DNA from: Actibacterium mucosum KCTC 23349
GTDB taxonomy: Bacteria; Pseudomonadota; Alphaproteobacteria; Rhodobacterales; Rhodobacteraceae
Direction: 5' to 3'
Assembly: GCF_000647975.1 (NCBI RefSeq)
Contig: NZ_JFKE01000003.1
Coordinates: 62,001 to 126,000 of the forward strand
Length of the DNA stretch: 64,000 nucleotides
Shown: piece after piece, positions 52,493 through 62,516 of the stretch
Layout of the letters: each line of letters starts with the position of its first letter
Position numbering within the stretch: the first letter of the stretch is position 1
Program-made: the position numbers and the translations under genes
The notes under the pieces: generated by a model
Told to the model about the DNA's origin: nothing
The model's database searches: none
The model's input: only the letters and a program-made list of their open reading frames with translations

Positions 52493-53337
52493 ACGCGGAC
52501 AATCCCCTCTGGTTAATCGTTGGTGTCGTGGGTTGTTTCCTTGCAACCGCCGCCATTCTTTCCCTGCTATTCCAACTCTACCGGGATCGGGCCGAAGAGA
52601 CAGCAGCCGAAGACAACAGTCTGATGAACCCGAAAGTCAGCATCCTTGGTCTGCTGATTTATGGGATATTGGGCGCGGCTGCGTTCTTTGTGCTGGCTGT
52701 GCCGTTGCAAATGCCTTTTGTCGGGCTGGTCGCCTTTGTGGGGGCGCTGGTCATTGGGTTCTTTCAACAAGAAAAGGCACGGCGCGAGGCGATCTTTAAG
52801 TTTGAAGAAGGTCTGCCAACCCTGCTTGCGCGCTGGTCCAACGATATGGCAGGCGGGTTGTCCTTTGATCGGGCAGTGCAGGCCTCGTATGCAGATGCCA
52901 CCCCATTGATCCGACAAATCCTTGCGGCCATCTTGCCCAAGCTGGGCGAAGATCCGGTGTCGGCCTTTCAAGACGCACAAATGCGTATGGAGCGACGCGG
53001 CGTACGCTCCGAAGCCTTTGCGATGGTAGTTGCCGTTGTTTCAGCCGGGGCACGGGCTGGCAAGCTGGGCCCGGCTCTTGCCTCTGTGTCCGAAGCGTTG
53101 CAGGACGTTGAGAACCTGAAACTGAAGGTCGCAAAAGAGTCTGAATCTGGCCGTCGCAACGTCGCCCTGATGATGGGGCTGGGCGTTCTGATCGCAATCG
53201 CCGTAAACGTCATCGAGTTGCCCGGTGATGAGAAGGCCGCCCCCACCGTTGTCAGCCAGATCATGTTTGGCATGTCGATCGCGATGGTCGTTGGCGCATG
53301 GATTGCCGCCTATTTGGTGTCGAGGAGCAAAGTATGA
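52489..53337 (+). CDS. tadB: TadB-like inner-membrane platform protein
   Basis: 282 residues of the type II secretion F family. Helices lie near residues 8-28, 52-92 and at the C-terminal end. The cytoplasmic T2SSF region has the GLPTLLARWSNDMAGGLSFDRAV and VVSAGARAGKLG motifs. Starts at GTG 52489 within GTGA. Together with TadC it forms the base of the fibre. Confidence 0.9.
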   Translation: MNADNPLWLIVGVVGCFLATAAILSLLFQLYRDRAEETAAEDNSLMNPKVSILGLLIYGILGAAAFFVLAVPLQMPFVGLVAFVGALVIGFFQQEKARREAIFKFEEGLPTLLARWSNDMAGGLSFDRAVQASYADATPLIRQILAAILPKLGEDPVSAFQDAQMRMERRGVRSEAFAMVVAVVSAGARAGKLGPALASVSEALQDVENLKLKVAKESESGRRNVALMMGLGVLIAIAVNVIELPGDEKAAPTVVSQIMFGMSIAMVVGAWIAAYLVSRSKV

Positions 53338-54260
53338 CCTCGATTGATCCAAACCTCCTTTATTCCGGCGCCATCTTTGTTGTCGTTTTCGCGTTGGGCC
53401 TTGCGGTGCTGCATGCTGGCCTTGCGTTTTTCGAGGCGCAGTTGTCTGCGGCCGACCGCGCGGGCCTGGGGCAGACACCCGGTTCCGACCAGGCCAACTG
53501 GAACGACGAAGCATGGCGCATGGCCTTCTTTTATCGTCTTGCCCCGCGCAGCCTTACAGCCCCCGAAGGGATGGCCGCGGAATTTGATGACTTGTTCTGG
53601 TCGGGCGGCCGGCCGGTGGGCGCGCTGACGGGTGATCAGTTCCTTGTCGGCTGCATGATGATGACCATTATGTCAGCCATCGTGCTGACCATCACCTTTG
53701 CGGTGGCCTCGTTCATTGTACCAGTATCGCCGCTCTTTGCGCTGGGAACGATAATCGTGGTGCCCCTGCTTATTGGTTTCAACCAAATGACGCTGATCCG
53801 TCGCAAAGCCAAAGAGCACATGGCCGACGTCGTGCGTGAGATACCGTATTTCCTGGACCTTCTGGTGTTGGTTTTGCAGGCTGGCGGCAACTTCCGCACA
53901 GCAATCGAGACCTATATTCAATCTGTGCCCTCGGGCGCCATGCGGCGCGAAGCACAGATGATCCGGCAACAGCTTTCACTGCAGGGGGATGCGGCTTCGC
54001 TGATGCAATTGGCCGAGCGCATTCCGGATCAGGCCATCGAGCAGGTTATCGGAACAATCGCCAAAGGGATCGAAACCGGGGGCGACCCCACTAAGGACGC
54101 CGAACAGGCGGAACGCTTGCGCCTGATCCGGCAAGAGAATGCAAACGCCTTGGCCAAAAGCATATCGACCAAAATGAACCTGATCACGTTCGTGGCGCTG
54201 GGTGCGGTGTTTCTCAGCATCTTCGCAACCGTCTACCCAATGATCAGCGCTTTCGGATAA
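53334..54260 (+). CDS. tadC: TadC-like inner-membrane platform protein
   Basis: 308 residues from the ATG at 53334, which overlaps the tadB stop. T2SSF domain with REIPYFLDLLVLVLQAGGNF and IAKGIETGGDPTKDAEQ. Four membrane helices. Second platform subunit. The order cpaB-cpaF-tadB-tadC matches classical Tad loci, apart from cpaC and cpaE which are not here. Confidence 0.9.
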   Translation: MTSIDPNLLYSGAIFVVVFALGLAVLHAGLAFFEAQLSAADRAGLGQTPGSDQANWNDEAWRMAFFYRLAPRSLTAPEGMAAEFDDLFWSGGRPVGALTGDQFLVGCMMMTIMSAIVLTITFAVASFIVPVSPLFALGTIIVVPLLIGFNQMTLIRRKAKEHMADVVREIPYFLDLLVLVLQAGGNFRTAIETYIQSVPSGAMRREAQMIRQQLSLQGDAASLMQLAERIPDQAIEQVIGTIAKGIETGGDPTKDAEQAERLRLIRQENANALAKSISTKMNLITFVALGAVFLSIFATVYPMISAFG

Positions 54261-54272
54261 CAGGAGGGAACC

Positions 54273-55127
54273 ATGGCACAAACAGACGCATTTGCCCTAC
54301 GCGTTGTGAAAGGTCCCGACGCCTCACGCGAGGATCCTTTGGGATACAATACCATTACGGTGGGCTCGGGCCAGGATGACACGCTCAAGGTCTTTGAAAC
54401 CGGTGTGCAGGCCGCACATCTGCGCATTTTTCCGGACATAGACAGCACCAATCCCGACGCGGTTCCAGAGACATGGCGGTTCGCCTATCGCCCCGGTGTC
54501 GAGATCAAGAACAGCGAAGGCAACGCCCGGTTTGGGACGATCAAAGAAGGATTGACCTTTGATCTTGGCGAAACCCGCCTGCAGATCGTTGACGACACGC
54601 AAGGCCCTAAGGCCAAGCCGACCCGGGAGAAGGGCGAGTTGCCTCTGGGGCTGTCGCTTGCCATCATTGTGCTGGTACTTGCAGTCTTTGGCGCCGGCTT
54701 TTGGCATTTGAAGCTGCGCCCGGCGGCCACTTCAAATGCACCCAAGTTCGTGTTGCAGATGAACGAGTTCAAATCCGACGGGTCCAGAGCCGCCGCAAGG
54801 TTGGACGAGTGTCTGAAAGCCAAGCCACACTTGCCCCCCGAAGACATCGCGACGCCACGACCGAACCTGCCGAATTTCGCCTTCCTGACGCTGCACAACC
54901 AAGTTTCGGGTGGGGAAACCGCGGATCCCGCGTTGAAGTCTGCTTTGCTGAACGAACTATCCTCGGCCGTGCACCGGGCCGGCTTGTTGTATCAGGCAGG
55001 CAATACAGCCGCGATAATCAACGAGTTGGAAGCCGTCGTGAACATGATCCCGGTTTCGCCGGTCGCTTGCGATTTTGTTGAATACGCATACGCTGATATG
55101 ACTAGGCTAACCCGGGCACGAAATTAA
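54273..55127 (+). CDS. FHA-like single-pass membrane protein
   Basis: 284 residues. Residues 1-107 look like an FHA domain (ITVGSGQDDTLKVFETGVQAAHLRI, IKNSEG), without a clear phosphothreonine-binding Arg-Ser-His set. One helix at 125-146 follows, then a periplasmic domain of about 135 residues with two cysteines. Such proteins bridge a cytoplasmic phospho-signal and the envelope. Lies directly before the pseudokinase gene, like FHA-kinase pairs of type VI secretion. Confidence 0.75.
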   Translation: MAQTDAFALRVVKGPDASREDPLGYNTITVGSGQDDTLKVFETGVQAAHLRIFPDIDSTNPDAVPETWRFAYRPGVEIKNSEGNARFGTIKEGLTFDLGETRLQIVDDTQGPKAKPTREKGELPLGLSLAIIVLVLAVFGAGFWHLKLRPAATSNAPKFVLQMNEFKSDGSRAAARLDECLKAKPHLPPEDIATPRPNLPNFAFLTLHNQVSGGETADPALKSALLNELSSAVHRAGLLYQAGNTAAIINELEAVVNMIPVSPVACDFVEYAYADMTRLTRARN

Positions 55128-55151
55128 ATTGCGATTTTTTGGAAGATTAAC

Positions 55152-58100
55152 ATGAGCGGAACAGAGACGCGAATAAATGCCGATATCGAGGCGCTTCTGG
55201 AAAGCGTGGTATTTCAGTCCGGCAGCGTGCCAGACAAACAGGTCCTGGGCGATCTGGTTCGCTTCACCGCGCCGGCCCGTGGCGAACTGGTAGCTCAGAT
55301 CGACGCCTATGTGCCGCGCCACTTGATCGGAAAAGACGCAGCCAAGCTGAAACTGATCAAAGGGCATTTCGAGGCAATCGAGAACCTGCGCTCACTCAGC
55401 GCGCCGCAATCGGTGCCCGACGTCATTTCGCCCGCATCTTTGAAAGGGCTGCCGCCGGTGGCCGTTGTTGCCGGCTGCCCATATGGCTACTTCCCGGACG
55501 CAGACAACACGTGGGCGCATGAACGGCTGGCGGATTTCAAAGGGTTGATGGCCTCGTTGGCCGAGTTGCATACGCTGGGCCTGATCCATGGCAACATTCA
55601 CGAGGGTTCGATCCGCAAAGAACATCACGAGGATCACCCCCGCCTGTGCGATCTGGCCATGCACACGGGCGAGCCAACGGCCCTGCCCGAAGAGGCGCTG
55701 TTGTATCACAGCGCGGAACTGCGCCAATCAATGACGCCCGACGTACAGTCTGACCTCTATGCTGCCGGTATGATCGGGTATCGCATCATGCTGGGTGTCT
55801 CGGGCCCCTACCGCGCGCTGACGGGCGGCGACGCACCCTTGGACGAAGTGTCTCTGGCAACCGCTGTAAAACGCGGCCCACAGACCATTGTCCAAGCAGA
55901 TGCATTTACCGGCCTGGCAGGCAACGTCCCGCAAAAGCTTGCGAAAATTCTGGCTCGAATGGTCGGTGCGCCTGGCGAACAGCCATACAGCTCGATCGAC
56001 GAAGTGAACGCCGCTTTGCAATCTGCCGATATGGGCGGCGCCGTAGAGCAACCCGTGGCCGCCGAAGCCAAGACGTGGAGCACGGCCTCTTTGGCTGTCG
56101 CGGCCAGTTTGGCCGTTCTTCTGCTGGGCTCGGGGGCGTATAACTTCATCCAGCGTGGCGAACTGGCCGACCTGTCTGCGACCAATGCCAACCTCGCTTC
56201 GACCCTACGCAGCAGGTCTGAAGAGGTGACCACACACCTGGCCACCATCGACGCCAAATCGTCAGAGATCGATGGTTTGCAAACCGCGGCAGCCGCGCAA
56301 CTGGCGGCCGCGAAAGCATGTGTTGGCAACATGGCCCCTATCCAAGACGGCTTGCCCGGCAGCTACCTGTGGCCTGCGCTGCAGGCCGCGCAAGCTGACA
56401 TTGCCAATGCAATCGACCAAAACCCCGACGCGTTGACACAGGCCTGTGCCCGGCGCGACGCCGTGCTGGCCCTTGCCCCTGCCGCGCGTCAGCTGGACGC
56501 CGCGCGGTTGTCTCTGGCCGCGCAGGTTGACGATGTGCGGTCCGCGCCGTTTGCAGATACCGCTGCGATCGACCTGTCGGTGGCCAACGGCCTGTTGCAA
56601 TCTGCCTTGGCGGCCGGCGCAGACGTGACCGCGGATGGGATCGATCAGACCGCTGCGGCGCTGCGGGAAAGCTCGGCGCAGTTGGAAGGCGAGGTTTCCG
56701 CATACCAAGCCGCATTATCGAGCGACCTCGTTGCCGCCCGCCAAGCCATCGCGCAAAACCAGGACGGGCTTCATGCATTTTGGCCACCCGAACCAGACCC
56801 GGCTGGCAATGCGACGTGGACTGACCTTTTGATGCAACAACGCGCTTTGCATGACGGGTTGCGGGCCGCAACGGCTGCATTGGACGCAGCACTTGGAAGC
56901 GGCACGTTTGTTCCGCCATCTGAACCGGTGGCACCATCGGAATATGCGGGATACGTGTCCGAGTTGCGCACGGACGTCGCCACGCGGCTGGAAACGGCCA
57001 AAGCCACGGCAACCGAGTTACAGCAAAACGCCGCCGCCTTCCGATCAAGATCCCCGGAAACCTTTCAGAATGCACAGGACCAGTTGGTTGCAGCCGACAG
57101 CCAGCCCAACGTCATCGCACGGGCTGCCGCAATAAATGCGGCAACTGGCGGCTTCCGCGCCGTTGTTCAGGCGGCCGAGACGCAGCTATCGCAGCAAGTG
57201 GAGGAGTTGGCAGGCAAGCTTTCGCGTCTGGCCGAGGGTGGCGCCGCCCAAGCCGACGACCAGACCAGCAAAGCCTTCGAGGCAGCCAGCGTCGCCCTGG
57301 GCGCCGTGCAGGATGCCGAGGACCTGAACGCGGCCTTCGCCCGCGCGGACGAAGCAGATGGACTGATCACAGTTGCGGCAAAGGCTTTTGCCAATACGCA
57401 GGCCGGTCTGACAGCAGCCATACGCAGGCATGCTGAACTGGTTGATCAGGCCATTTCGGCGCAATTGACTGAATTTGGGATCAATCAAAGCAATGTAACA
57501 CCCGACACGCTTGGCCAAGCGTTGAAGAAACCCGAAACCAATGGCATTCCAAGCGCAACATTGCAACAGCAGGTCGCGCAATCCACCGAAGTGCTGCAAC
57601 AGGCGTTACAGTTAGCGTCACGCATGGTTGAAACCGAATCCAACGCCGCCCGCAGCGCGCTGTCCGACTTGGGACCGGTGGACGACACTGCAGCGCTTGG
57701 GCCATTGTTTGACGCCGACGAAGCCCGCAAGAACGGCGCACTTTGGACGGCAACCTTGAACTACCGCAAAGCAGCCCGCACCTTTGCCCAGATTGCAGCA
57801 GCCCGCAGCGCGCCGCGCAATGTGACCATTGGCTTTGCCGAAGAGACGCTTGCACAACTCAATAATCCATCACGGGCCAATGAATGCTTGCGCTGCAAGA
57901 TCTTCATAGATGGTGCCGAAGAACGCAGTGCAACGTTGCGGCCCTTTGGTTTGGACCGCGAAGAAGCAACCTTTAATGCGGTTCTGACAGCCTTTGATCA
58001 GGCGGACTATGTTGCCGACAGCACCAACGGCACCCGCGTTGGCCTTGTGCGAAATGGCGTTATGAATTGGGATACGGCCACGACATTGTCTTTGGCTGGC

Positions 58101-58532
58101 AAGGCAGAGCGTCTTGGCCCCTTACGGCCTGCCTCGGGCCTCAGCGCCCGCGACGCGGAAACCTATTGCAAACTGGTTGGCAAACGGCTGCCGACCGAGG
58201 CCGAATGGGAATACCTTGCCTCAGGTGGCGGCAAACGGCTGTTTTCATGGTCCGAGAACGAACGCCCCAAAACCCCTTGGGATTCGTTTAACTGGTCCAG
58301 CACCGCAGGCGCGCTCAGCCAGCGCGTTTCACCCGAAGGCTACCTTGGCCTGTCAGGTGGTGTTGCGGAATGGGTAACCACAGACGGCGGATTTGTGCTA
58401 AAAGGGGGATCATACCGCGCACAAACGGGTATTCAGCTGGCCGTATCCTCGCGGCTGATTGCGCCATTGGATATTGCCGGTGACGACCACGGTGTGCGCT
58501 GTGCCTTTGATTTGGAACGGTGGCCGGAATGA
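55152..58532 (+). CDS. pseudokinase - transmembrane - helical - FGE-sulfatase fusion protein
   Basis: 1126 residues. Residues 20-290 follow a Ser/Thr protein-kinase outline: a C-lobe SDLYAAGMIGYRIMLG is recognisable, but the catalytic loop reads HGNIHEGSI where HRDxKPxN is expected and DFG is DLA. It is therefore a likely pseudokinase. One helix (311-331) crosses the membrane. About 550 residues of Ala/Gln-rich helical sequence follow. The last 200 residues are an FGE-sulfatase/SUMF1-like domain (RLPTEAEWEYLASGGGKR, GLSGGVAEWV, LKGGSYRA, HGVRCAFD), with the usual FGE cysteines not obvious. Scaffold rather than enzyme is the best reading. Confidence 0.78.
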   Translation: MSGTETRINADIEALLESVVFQSGSVPDKQVLGDLVRFTAPARGELVAQIDAYVPRHLIGKDAAKLKLIKGHFEAIENLRSLSAPQSVPDVISPASLKGLPPVAVVAGCPYGYFPDADNTWAHERLADFKGLMASLAELHTLGLIHGNIHEGSIRKEHHEDHPRLCDLAMHTGEPTALPEEALLYHSAELRQSMTPDVQSDLYAAGMIGYRIMLGVSGPYRALTGGDAPLDEVSLATAVKRGPQTIVQADAFTGLAGNVPQKLAKILARMVGAPGEQPYSSIDEVNAALQSADMGGAVEQPVAAEAKTWSTASLAVAASLAVLLLGSGAYNFIQRGELADLSATNANLASTLRSRSEEVTTHLATIDAKSSEIDGLQTAAAAQLAAAKACVGNMAPIQDGLPGSYLWPALQAAQADIANAIDQNPDALTQACARRDAVLALAPAARQLDAARLSLAAQVDDVRSAPFADTAAIDLSVANGLLQSALAAGADVTADGIDQTAAALRESSAQLEGEVSAYQAALSSDLVAARQAIAQNQDGLHAFWPPEPDPAGNATWTDLLMQQRALHDGLRAATAALDAALGSGTFVPPSEPVAPSEYAGYVSELRTDVATRLETAKATATELQQNAAAFRSRSPETFQNAQDQLVAADSQPNVIARAAAINAATGGFRAVVQAAETQLSQQVEELAGKLSRLAEGGAAQADDQTSKAFEAASVALGAVQDAEDLNAAFARADEADGLITVAAKAFANTQAGLTAAIRRHAELVDQAISAQLTEFGINQSNVTPDTLGQALKKPETNGIPSATLQQQVAQSTEVLQQALQLASRMVETESNAARSALSDLGPVDDTAALGPLFDADEARKNGALWTATLNYRKAARTFAQIAAARSAPRNVTIGFAEETLAQLNNPSRANECLRCKIFIDGAEERSATLRPFGLDREEATFNAVLTAFDQADYVADSTNGTRVGLVRNGVMNWDTATTLSLAGKAERLGPLRPASGLSARDAETYCKLVGKRLPTEAEWEYLASGGGKRLFSWSENERPKTPWDSFNWSSTAGALSQRVSPEGYLGLSGGVAEWVTTDGGFVLKGGSYRAQTGIQLAVSSRLIAPLDIAGDDHGVRCAFDLERWPE

Positions 58533-60001
58533 TGAATTTGAACAAAGTTCTTTTTGCCACGGCTATGGCAGCATTTGGCACGACATCGCCTGTTATGGCG
58601 GATCGTGCCGTTTTGATTGGGGGGCAAAGCCCCACAGTGGACGGCGCCGCAGATGCGCAGCGCTTTGCGGATGCACTGATTCAAAGCGGTGGGTTTTCGG
58701 CTGCGGACGTCCTTGTGTTGACAGGCCGAAACGTAACCCGCGCGGTTGTGTTGAATGCCCTGACCCATGACCTGCAAGCAAATACCACAGCTGGCGACGC
58801 TGTCGTGATCTATTTCTCGGGTGTCGGTGGGCAGGTAGAAGGTGCACAGGCAAGTTCCGAAGCCGATGGTATGGACGAGGCGTTTGTCCTGAACGCGCAA
58901 GAGCATTTGCTGGACGACGAGTTGGAGGCCGCCATTGACGCTCTGGAGGGTCGACGGGTCAGTGTGTATCTGGACACTGCGTTCAAGGGGATGTCGCCCA
59001 CCAAAGCCGCGGGATATCGTGGCGTTGGTCGGATTGCCCCGCAAACCCAGCCTGAAACCGTCGCCGTTGAAACCGAAGAGAAGGTCGAGGTTGCGGCCGA
59101 GCCTGGTCCGCTGGAGACAACCAACCCAACTGCCGAGATTTGGAGCGCCGCCACACCGGATTCGGGTGCATGGAGCGATGCGACCGGCATCGGGTCGTTC
59201 ACGTCGATGCTGGTTGACGCAATGACCAAGGGCAATGCTGACCTGAACGACAGCGGCGTGACCAGCAGCACGGAATTGATGAGCCATTCCGTCGAGACAC
59301 TTGCGCAGGTTTGTGCGTCGATCGAATATTGCGAGGTTGGCCGGCAGGGGTTCAACCCTTCACGCGTGGTTGTCGAGGATACGCGGCTGGTGCTTTCAGA
59401 CGCGCGTTTGGATGGCATCCTGTCAGACGCCCTGCCCACCGATGTGTCCTCATTCGCACCACCCCCGGCTATCCCGGAAATGTCGCATGAACAACGTGTG
59501 GCCTTCGTTTCCGACCGCTTCGGCAGCATCAATCGAGCGAACGTTCAGCTTGAGGTTTTCCCCGGCCCGACCATGTCTCTTGGTGACAAGGTTTGGTTTG
59601 AACTGTCGGCAGAAAAGGATGGCAGCTTTATTCTGATCGATATCGACCCGCTGGGCCGGGTCGTTCAGGTTTACCCGTCATCCCTCAGCCCCACCGACAG
59701 CACAAGTGTCAAAGCAGGTACCGAGGTTCTGATCCCGTCGATCCTGAGTGCAAATGGGATGCCCTTACAGATTTCTGTGACCGAGCCGGTGGGCCAAGGT
59801 CTTTTGATGGCCATCTTCGTGGAAGGCGACCTGAAGCAAATCGACAAGGTTCTGCCCGAGGACCTCGCCGGGCGCCCGGCCAATGACGGGTTCAATTTCC
59901 TGTACGAATTGGCCGACTCTTTGCTGGGCCTGTACGCAACGGCCGGCACGGCCACACAGATTTGGTCAACGCAATACATTGAATACGAAATTCGAAGGTA
60001 A
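58529..60001 (+). CDS. caspase-fold protein without catalytic His and Cys
   Basis: 490 residues, with a signal peptide of about 27 residues (ending PVMADRAVLIGGQ). The caspase (C14) p20 frame is recognisable, but the histidine motif YSGHGG reads FSGVGG (Val99) and the cysteine motif DSCHSG reads DTAFKG (Ala151). The C-terminal part resembles DUF4384 (GDKVWFELSAEKDGSFILID, GRVVQVYPSS). An exported pseudo-protease. ATGA overlap with the fusion protein gene. Confidence 0.82.
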   Translation: MMNLNKVLFATAMAAFGTTSPVMADRAVLIGGQSPTVDGAADAQRFADALIQSGGFSAADVLVLTGRNVTRAVVLNALTHDLQANTTAGDAVVIYFSGVGGQVEGAQASSEADGMDEAFVLNAQEHLLDDELEAAIDALEGRRVSVYLDTAFKGMSPTKAAGYRGVGRIAPQTQPETVAVETEEKVEVAAEPGPLETTNPTAEIWSAATPDSGAWSDATGIGSFTSMLVDAMTKGNADLNDSGVTSSTELMSHSVETLAQVCASIEYCEVGRQGFNPSRVVVEDTRLVLSDARLDGILSDALPTDVSSFAPPPAIPEMSHEQRVAFVSDRFGSINRANVQLEVFPGPTMSLGDKVWFELSAEKDGSFILIDIDPLGRVVQVYPSSLSPTDSTSVKAGTEVLIPSILSANGMPLQISVTEPVGQGLLMAIFVEGDLKQIDKVLPEDLAGRPANDGFNFLYELADSLLGLYATAGTATQIWSTQYIEYEIRR

Positions 60002-60019
60002 CGCAGGAGGACACGAAGA

Positions 60020-60916
60020 ATGCTGAAATCTTCTCTTTTTGCATCTACGGCAATTGTTGCTTTGTCATTGGCAGGTGCGGCGTGGGCCGATTGCACCGAG
60101 TATGATCCCTTTACGGCGGCCGTGCAGAACAACGCGTTCGAAGACGCAACCGCGCTTTATGAGACATTGTACCTCAACCCCAGCTGCGACACCGCACTGC
60201 GGAATTGGGGGGCACGCTACCTGGCGCGCGAGAACTTCATTCGCGGTAAGAAAGCGGATGACCCCGCAGCGTCGGAGGGATACTACGAAGCCGCACTGAA
60301 CTACGAAGAGCATTGGCGGACCTACGCGGAACTGGGCCACCTGGCATGGGATCGCAGCGACTATAACGCCTCGGCCAAGTACTATCAGATGTCGGTCAAT
60401 ATGCTGGCTGACGGGCCGGCGGAACACCACGCAACGCAAGAGGATATCGAAACCGTTTTCGATCTGGCATCAGCGGCGGTGGCCTTGGCAGATGGCGAGA
60501 TCGAGGTCCCCAAGACACGCAGCGGTGCACCTGGCGGGATCCTGGTTGGATCTGTTCGCGGTTTTGTCGTGGAAGAGGTTTCCTTGCCGGTGACCTTCCT
60601 TTTTGGCCAGACAACCTTCGATGAGGGCGGAGCGCGGTTTGCATCCCTGCTGGCAGACCATTTGGTCGAAGTCGGCGCCAAGCGTGTTGAACTCAGCGGT
60701 CATACCGATCCAATTGGGGACGAGGATGCGAATATGAAGCTGTCGCTGAAACGTGCCAAGGCATTGGAGGAATTCTTGGTCGAACAAGGGTTCGAAGGCG
60801 AGATTTCGGTTCAGGGCTTTGGTGAAACGCAGCCACCCCAAGCGGTCAACGGCATGGATACAGACAGCCAAGAATTCCATCGCCTGTCGCGCCGTGTTGT
60901 GTTCAAACTGGGATAA
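60020..60916 (+). CDS. OmpA-like peptidoglycan-binding protein
   Basis: 298 residues with a signal peptide (cleavage after AAWA, about residue 23). Residues 25-150 are TPR-like helices. The OmpA C-domain has VTFLFGQTTFDEGG, SGHTDPIGDEDANMKLSLKR and VQGFGETQP. The HTD and Arg residues that bind meso-diaminopimelate are intact. It probably anchors the machine to peptidoglycan. GGAGG upstream. Confidence 0.88.
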   Translation: MLKSSLFASTAIVALSLAGAAWADCTEYDPFTAAVQNNAFEDATALYETLYLNPSCDTALRNWGARYLARENFIRGKKADDPAASEGYYEAALNYEEHWRTYAELGHLAWDRSDYNASAKYYQMSVNMLADGPAEHHATQEDIETVFDLASAAVALADGEIEVPKTRSGAPGGILVGSVRGFVVEEVSLPVTFLFGQTTFDEGGARFASLLADHLVEVGAKRVELSGHTDPIGDEDANMKLSLKRAKALEEFLVEQGFEGEISVQGFGETQPPQAVNGMDTDSQEFHRLSRRVVFKLG

Positions 60917-60920
60917 CCTT

Positions 60921-62516
60921 ATGCGCCCTCTTTGTTTTGCAAATCTGGCCGTGATGGCTGCGCTTGGCCTGATGCCGGTGGACGTTCAGGCCCGCGAACC
61001 GCAAGTGCACGCGCTGGTGATCGGTATCGACGAGTATGAACATATTGGTTCGCTCAAAGGGGCGGTAAACGACGCCAACGATATCTCGGACGCCCTGTCA
61101 GACTTGCCGGGCGCTCAGGTCACCACCTTGTTGAACGACGCCGCGACGCGCGATGCCATTCTTGATCACTGGCGCAAAACGGCCAAGCAGGTGCAGCCCG
61201 GTGACACGATGATCGTGACCTATGCCGGGCACGGTTGGCATGAACCCGAAGCACATCCTGGCAATGAAACCGACGGGCAGGATGAAACATTCCTTCTGGG
61301 GGCCTTTGCAGAACAGGGCGCGGCAGCAGCGCACCGCATTCGAGACGACGAGGTTGCCGAACTGGTGGCCCTGATCCCGGACGGCGCAACGATGATCCTT
61401 GTTGCCGACAGTTGCCATTCCGGCACCATGATGCGTAGTGTGCGAAATGTGCATGGGTACCGCTATTTCGATGGCGACAAGATTACCGATGACCCCCTGC
61501 CACCTCCGCCGCCGAAAACACGACCCGATGATCTGGTGGCTGCAAATACGATTTTTCTGTCCGCCGTCGCGGACAGCGAACTGGCGCCCGAAATGGAGGT
61601 TGACGGCGAAATCCGTGGGGCTCTTTCGATTGCTTTCGCTGAGGCGATGCGCGGCTTTGCCGACGCCGACCGCAACGGAGTTCTGACAAAAGGCGAGTTG
61701 GAAGTGCACGTCTTGGAAACGGTCAAATCGATTTCCAGCGGCATCCAGCGCCCTCAGGTCGGCCCCGCCGGACATGTCGACACGCATGCGGTGTCTCTTT
61801 CGGCGGACGCGGTGGCCTCCATCGATAACGTTGTCAACGCCAACCCCTTTACCTTGGGTTTTGACGCGTTGCCCCCGCAAAAAGTCTGGACCAGTCAAAG
61901 CGGTGTTTTCTTTCCAAGTGGTGCACAAAGCGTTGACTCCGAAACAAGCGCCTCACTCATCATTGATACGCAATCGGATGCGATGTTCTCGTCAATTGGG
62001 GATACCCTGGCGACTTTGCCGGATGACCCAGCAGACGCCGCAATCGCCGTACAACGCATGGTGGACAAACGTCGCATCCTTGACGAACTGCGCCAATACG
62101 ATCCGGGGCAACCTCTGGATGTCTCGTTCCAGGGGGGCAATGGCACCTATAAGGATGGCGAAACCGTAGTTACCCATATTGGAGGACGGGAAAGCGACAA
62201 GATCTGGCTGCTGCATCTATCGTCAACCGGGACAATTACACACTTGTTTCCGCTGGCCGAGTACAACGACCCAACGACCAGCGCGCCCTCGGACACTTTG
62301 GCCATCCCACTTGGGGTCACGTCGCCTTTTGGAGCAGACGCAATAATCGCAATTGAAGCAAAAGGCGAAATTCCCGAGCTGGACCAGACACTTCGCTTGT
62401 TTAATGGTCAATCTGACATGGCCGGGCTTTGGGACAGCTTGCACGGAACTCTTGCCGAGCGCGATGACGTGGCGGTGGCCGTTTTCTCGTTCTTCACAAC
62501 ACAAAGCGACGGATGA
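60921..62516 (+). CDS. caspase-family (C14) exported protease with intact dyad
   Basis: 531 residues, signal peptide of about 24 residues. VHALVIGIDEYEHIGSLKGAVNDA opens the caspase domain, His104 is in YAGHGWHE and Cys165 in VADSCHSG. An EF-hand-like loop DADRNGVLTKGELEVH lies near residue 250, so calcium dependence is possible. A DUF4384-like C-terminal domain follows (KIWLLHLSSTGTITHLFP). It and the pseudo-caspase at 58529 share this layout. Likely cleaves after Arg/Lys or Asp; substrate unknown. Confidence 0.86.
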   Translation: MRPLCFANLAVMAALGLMPVDVQAREPQVHALVIGIDEYEHIGSLKGAVNDANDISDALSDLPGAQVTTLLNDAATRDAILDHWRKTAKQVQPGDTMIVTYAGHGWHEPEAHPGNETDGQDETFLLGAFAEQGAAAAHRIRDDEVAELVALIPDGATMILVADSCHSGTMMRSVRNVHGYRYFDGDKITDDPLPPPPPKTRPDDLVAANTIFLSAVADSELAPEMEVDGEIRGALSIAFAEAMRGFADADRNGVLTKGELEVHVLETVKSISSGIQRPQVGPAGHVDTHAVSLSADAVASIDNVVNANPFTLGFDALPPQKVWTSQSGVFFPSGAQSVDSETSASLIIDTQSDAMFSSIGDTLATLPDDPADAAIAVQRMVDKRRILDELRQYDPGQPLDVSFQGGNGTYKDGETVVTHIGGRESDKIWLLHLSSTGTITHLFPLAEYNDPTTSAPSDTLAIPLGVTSPFGADAIIAIEAKGEIPELDQTLRLFNGQSDMAGLWDSLHGTLAERDDVAVAVFSFFTTQSDG

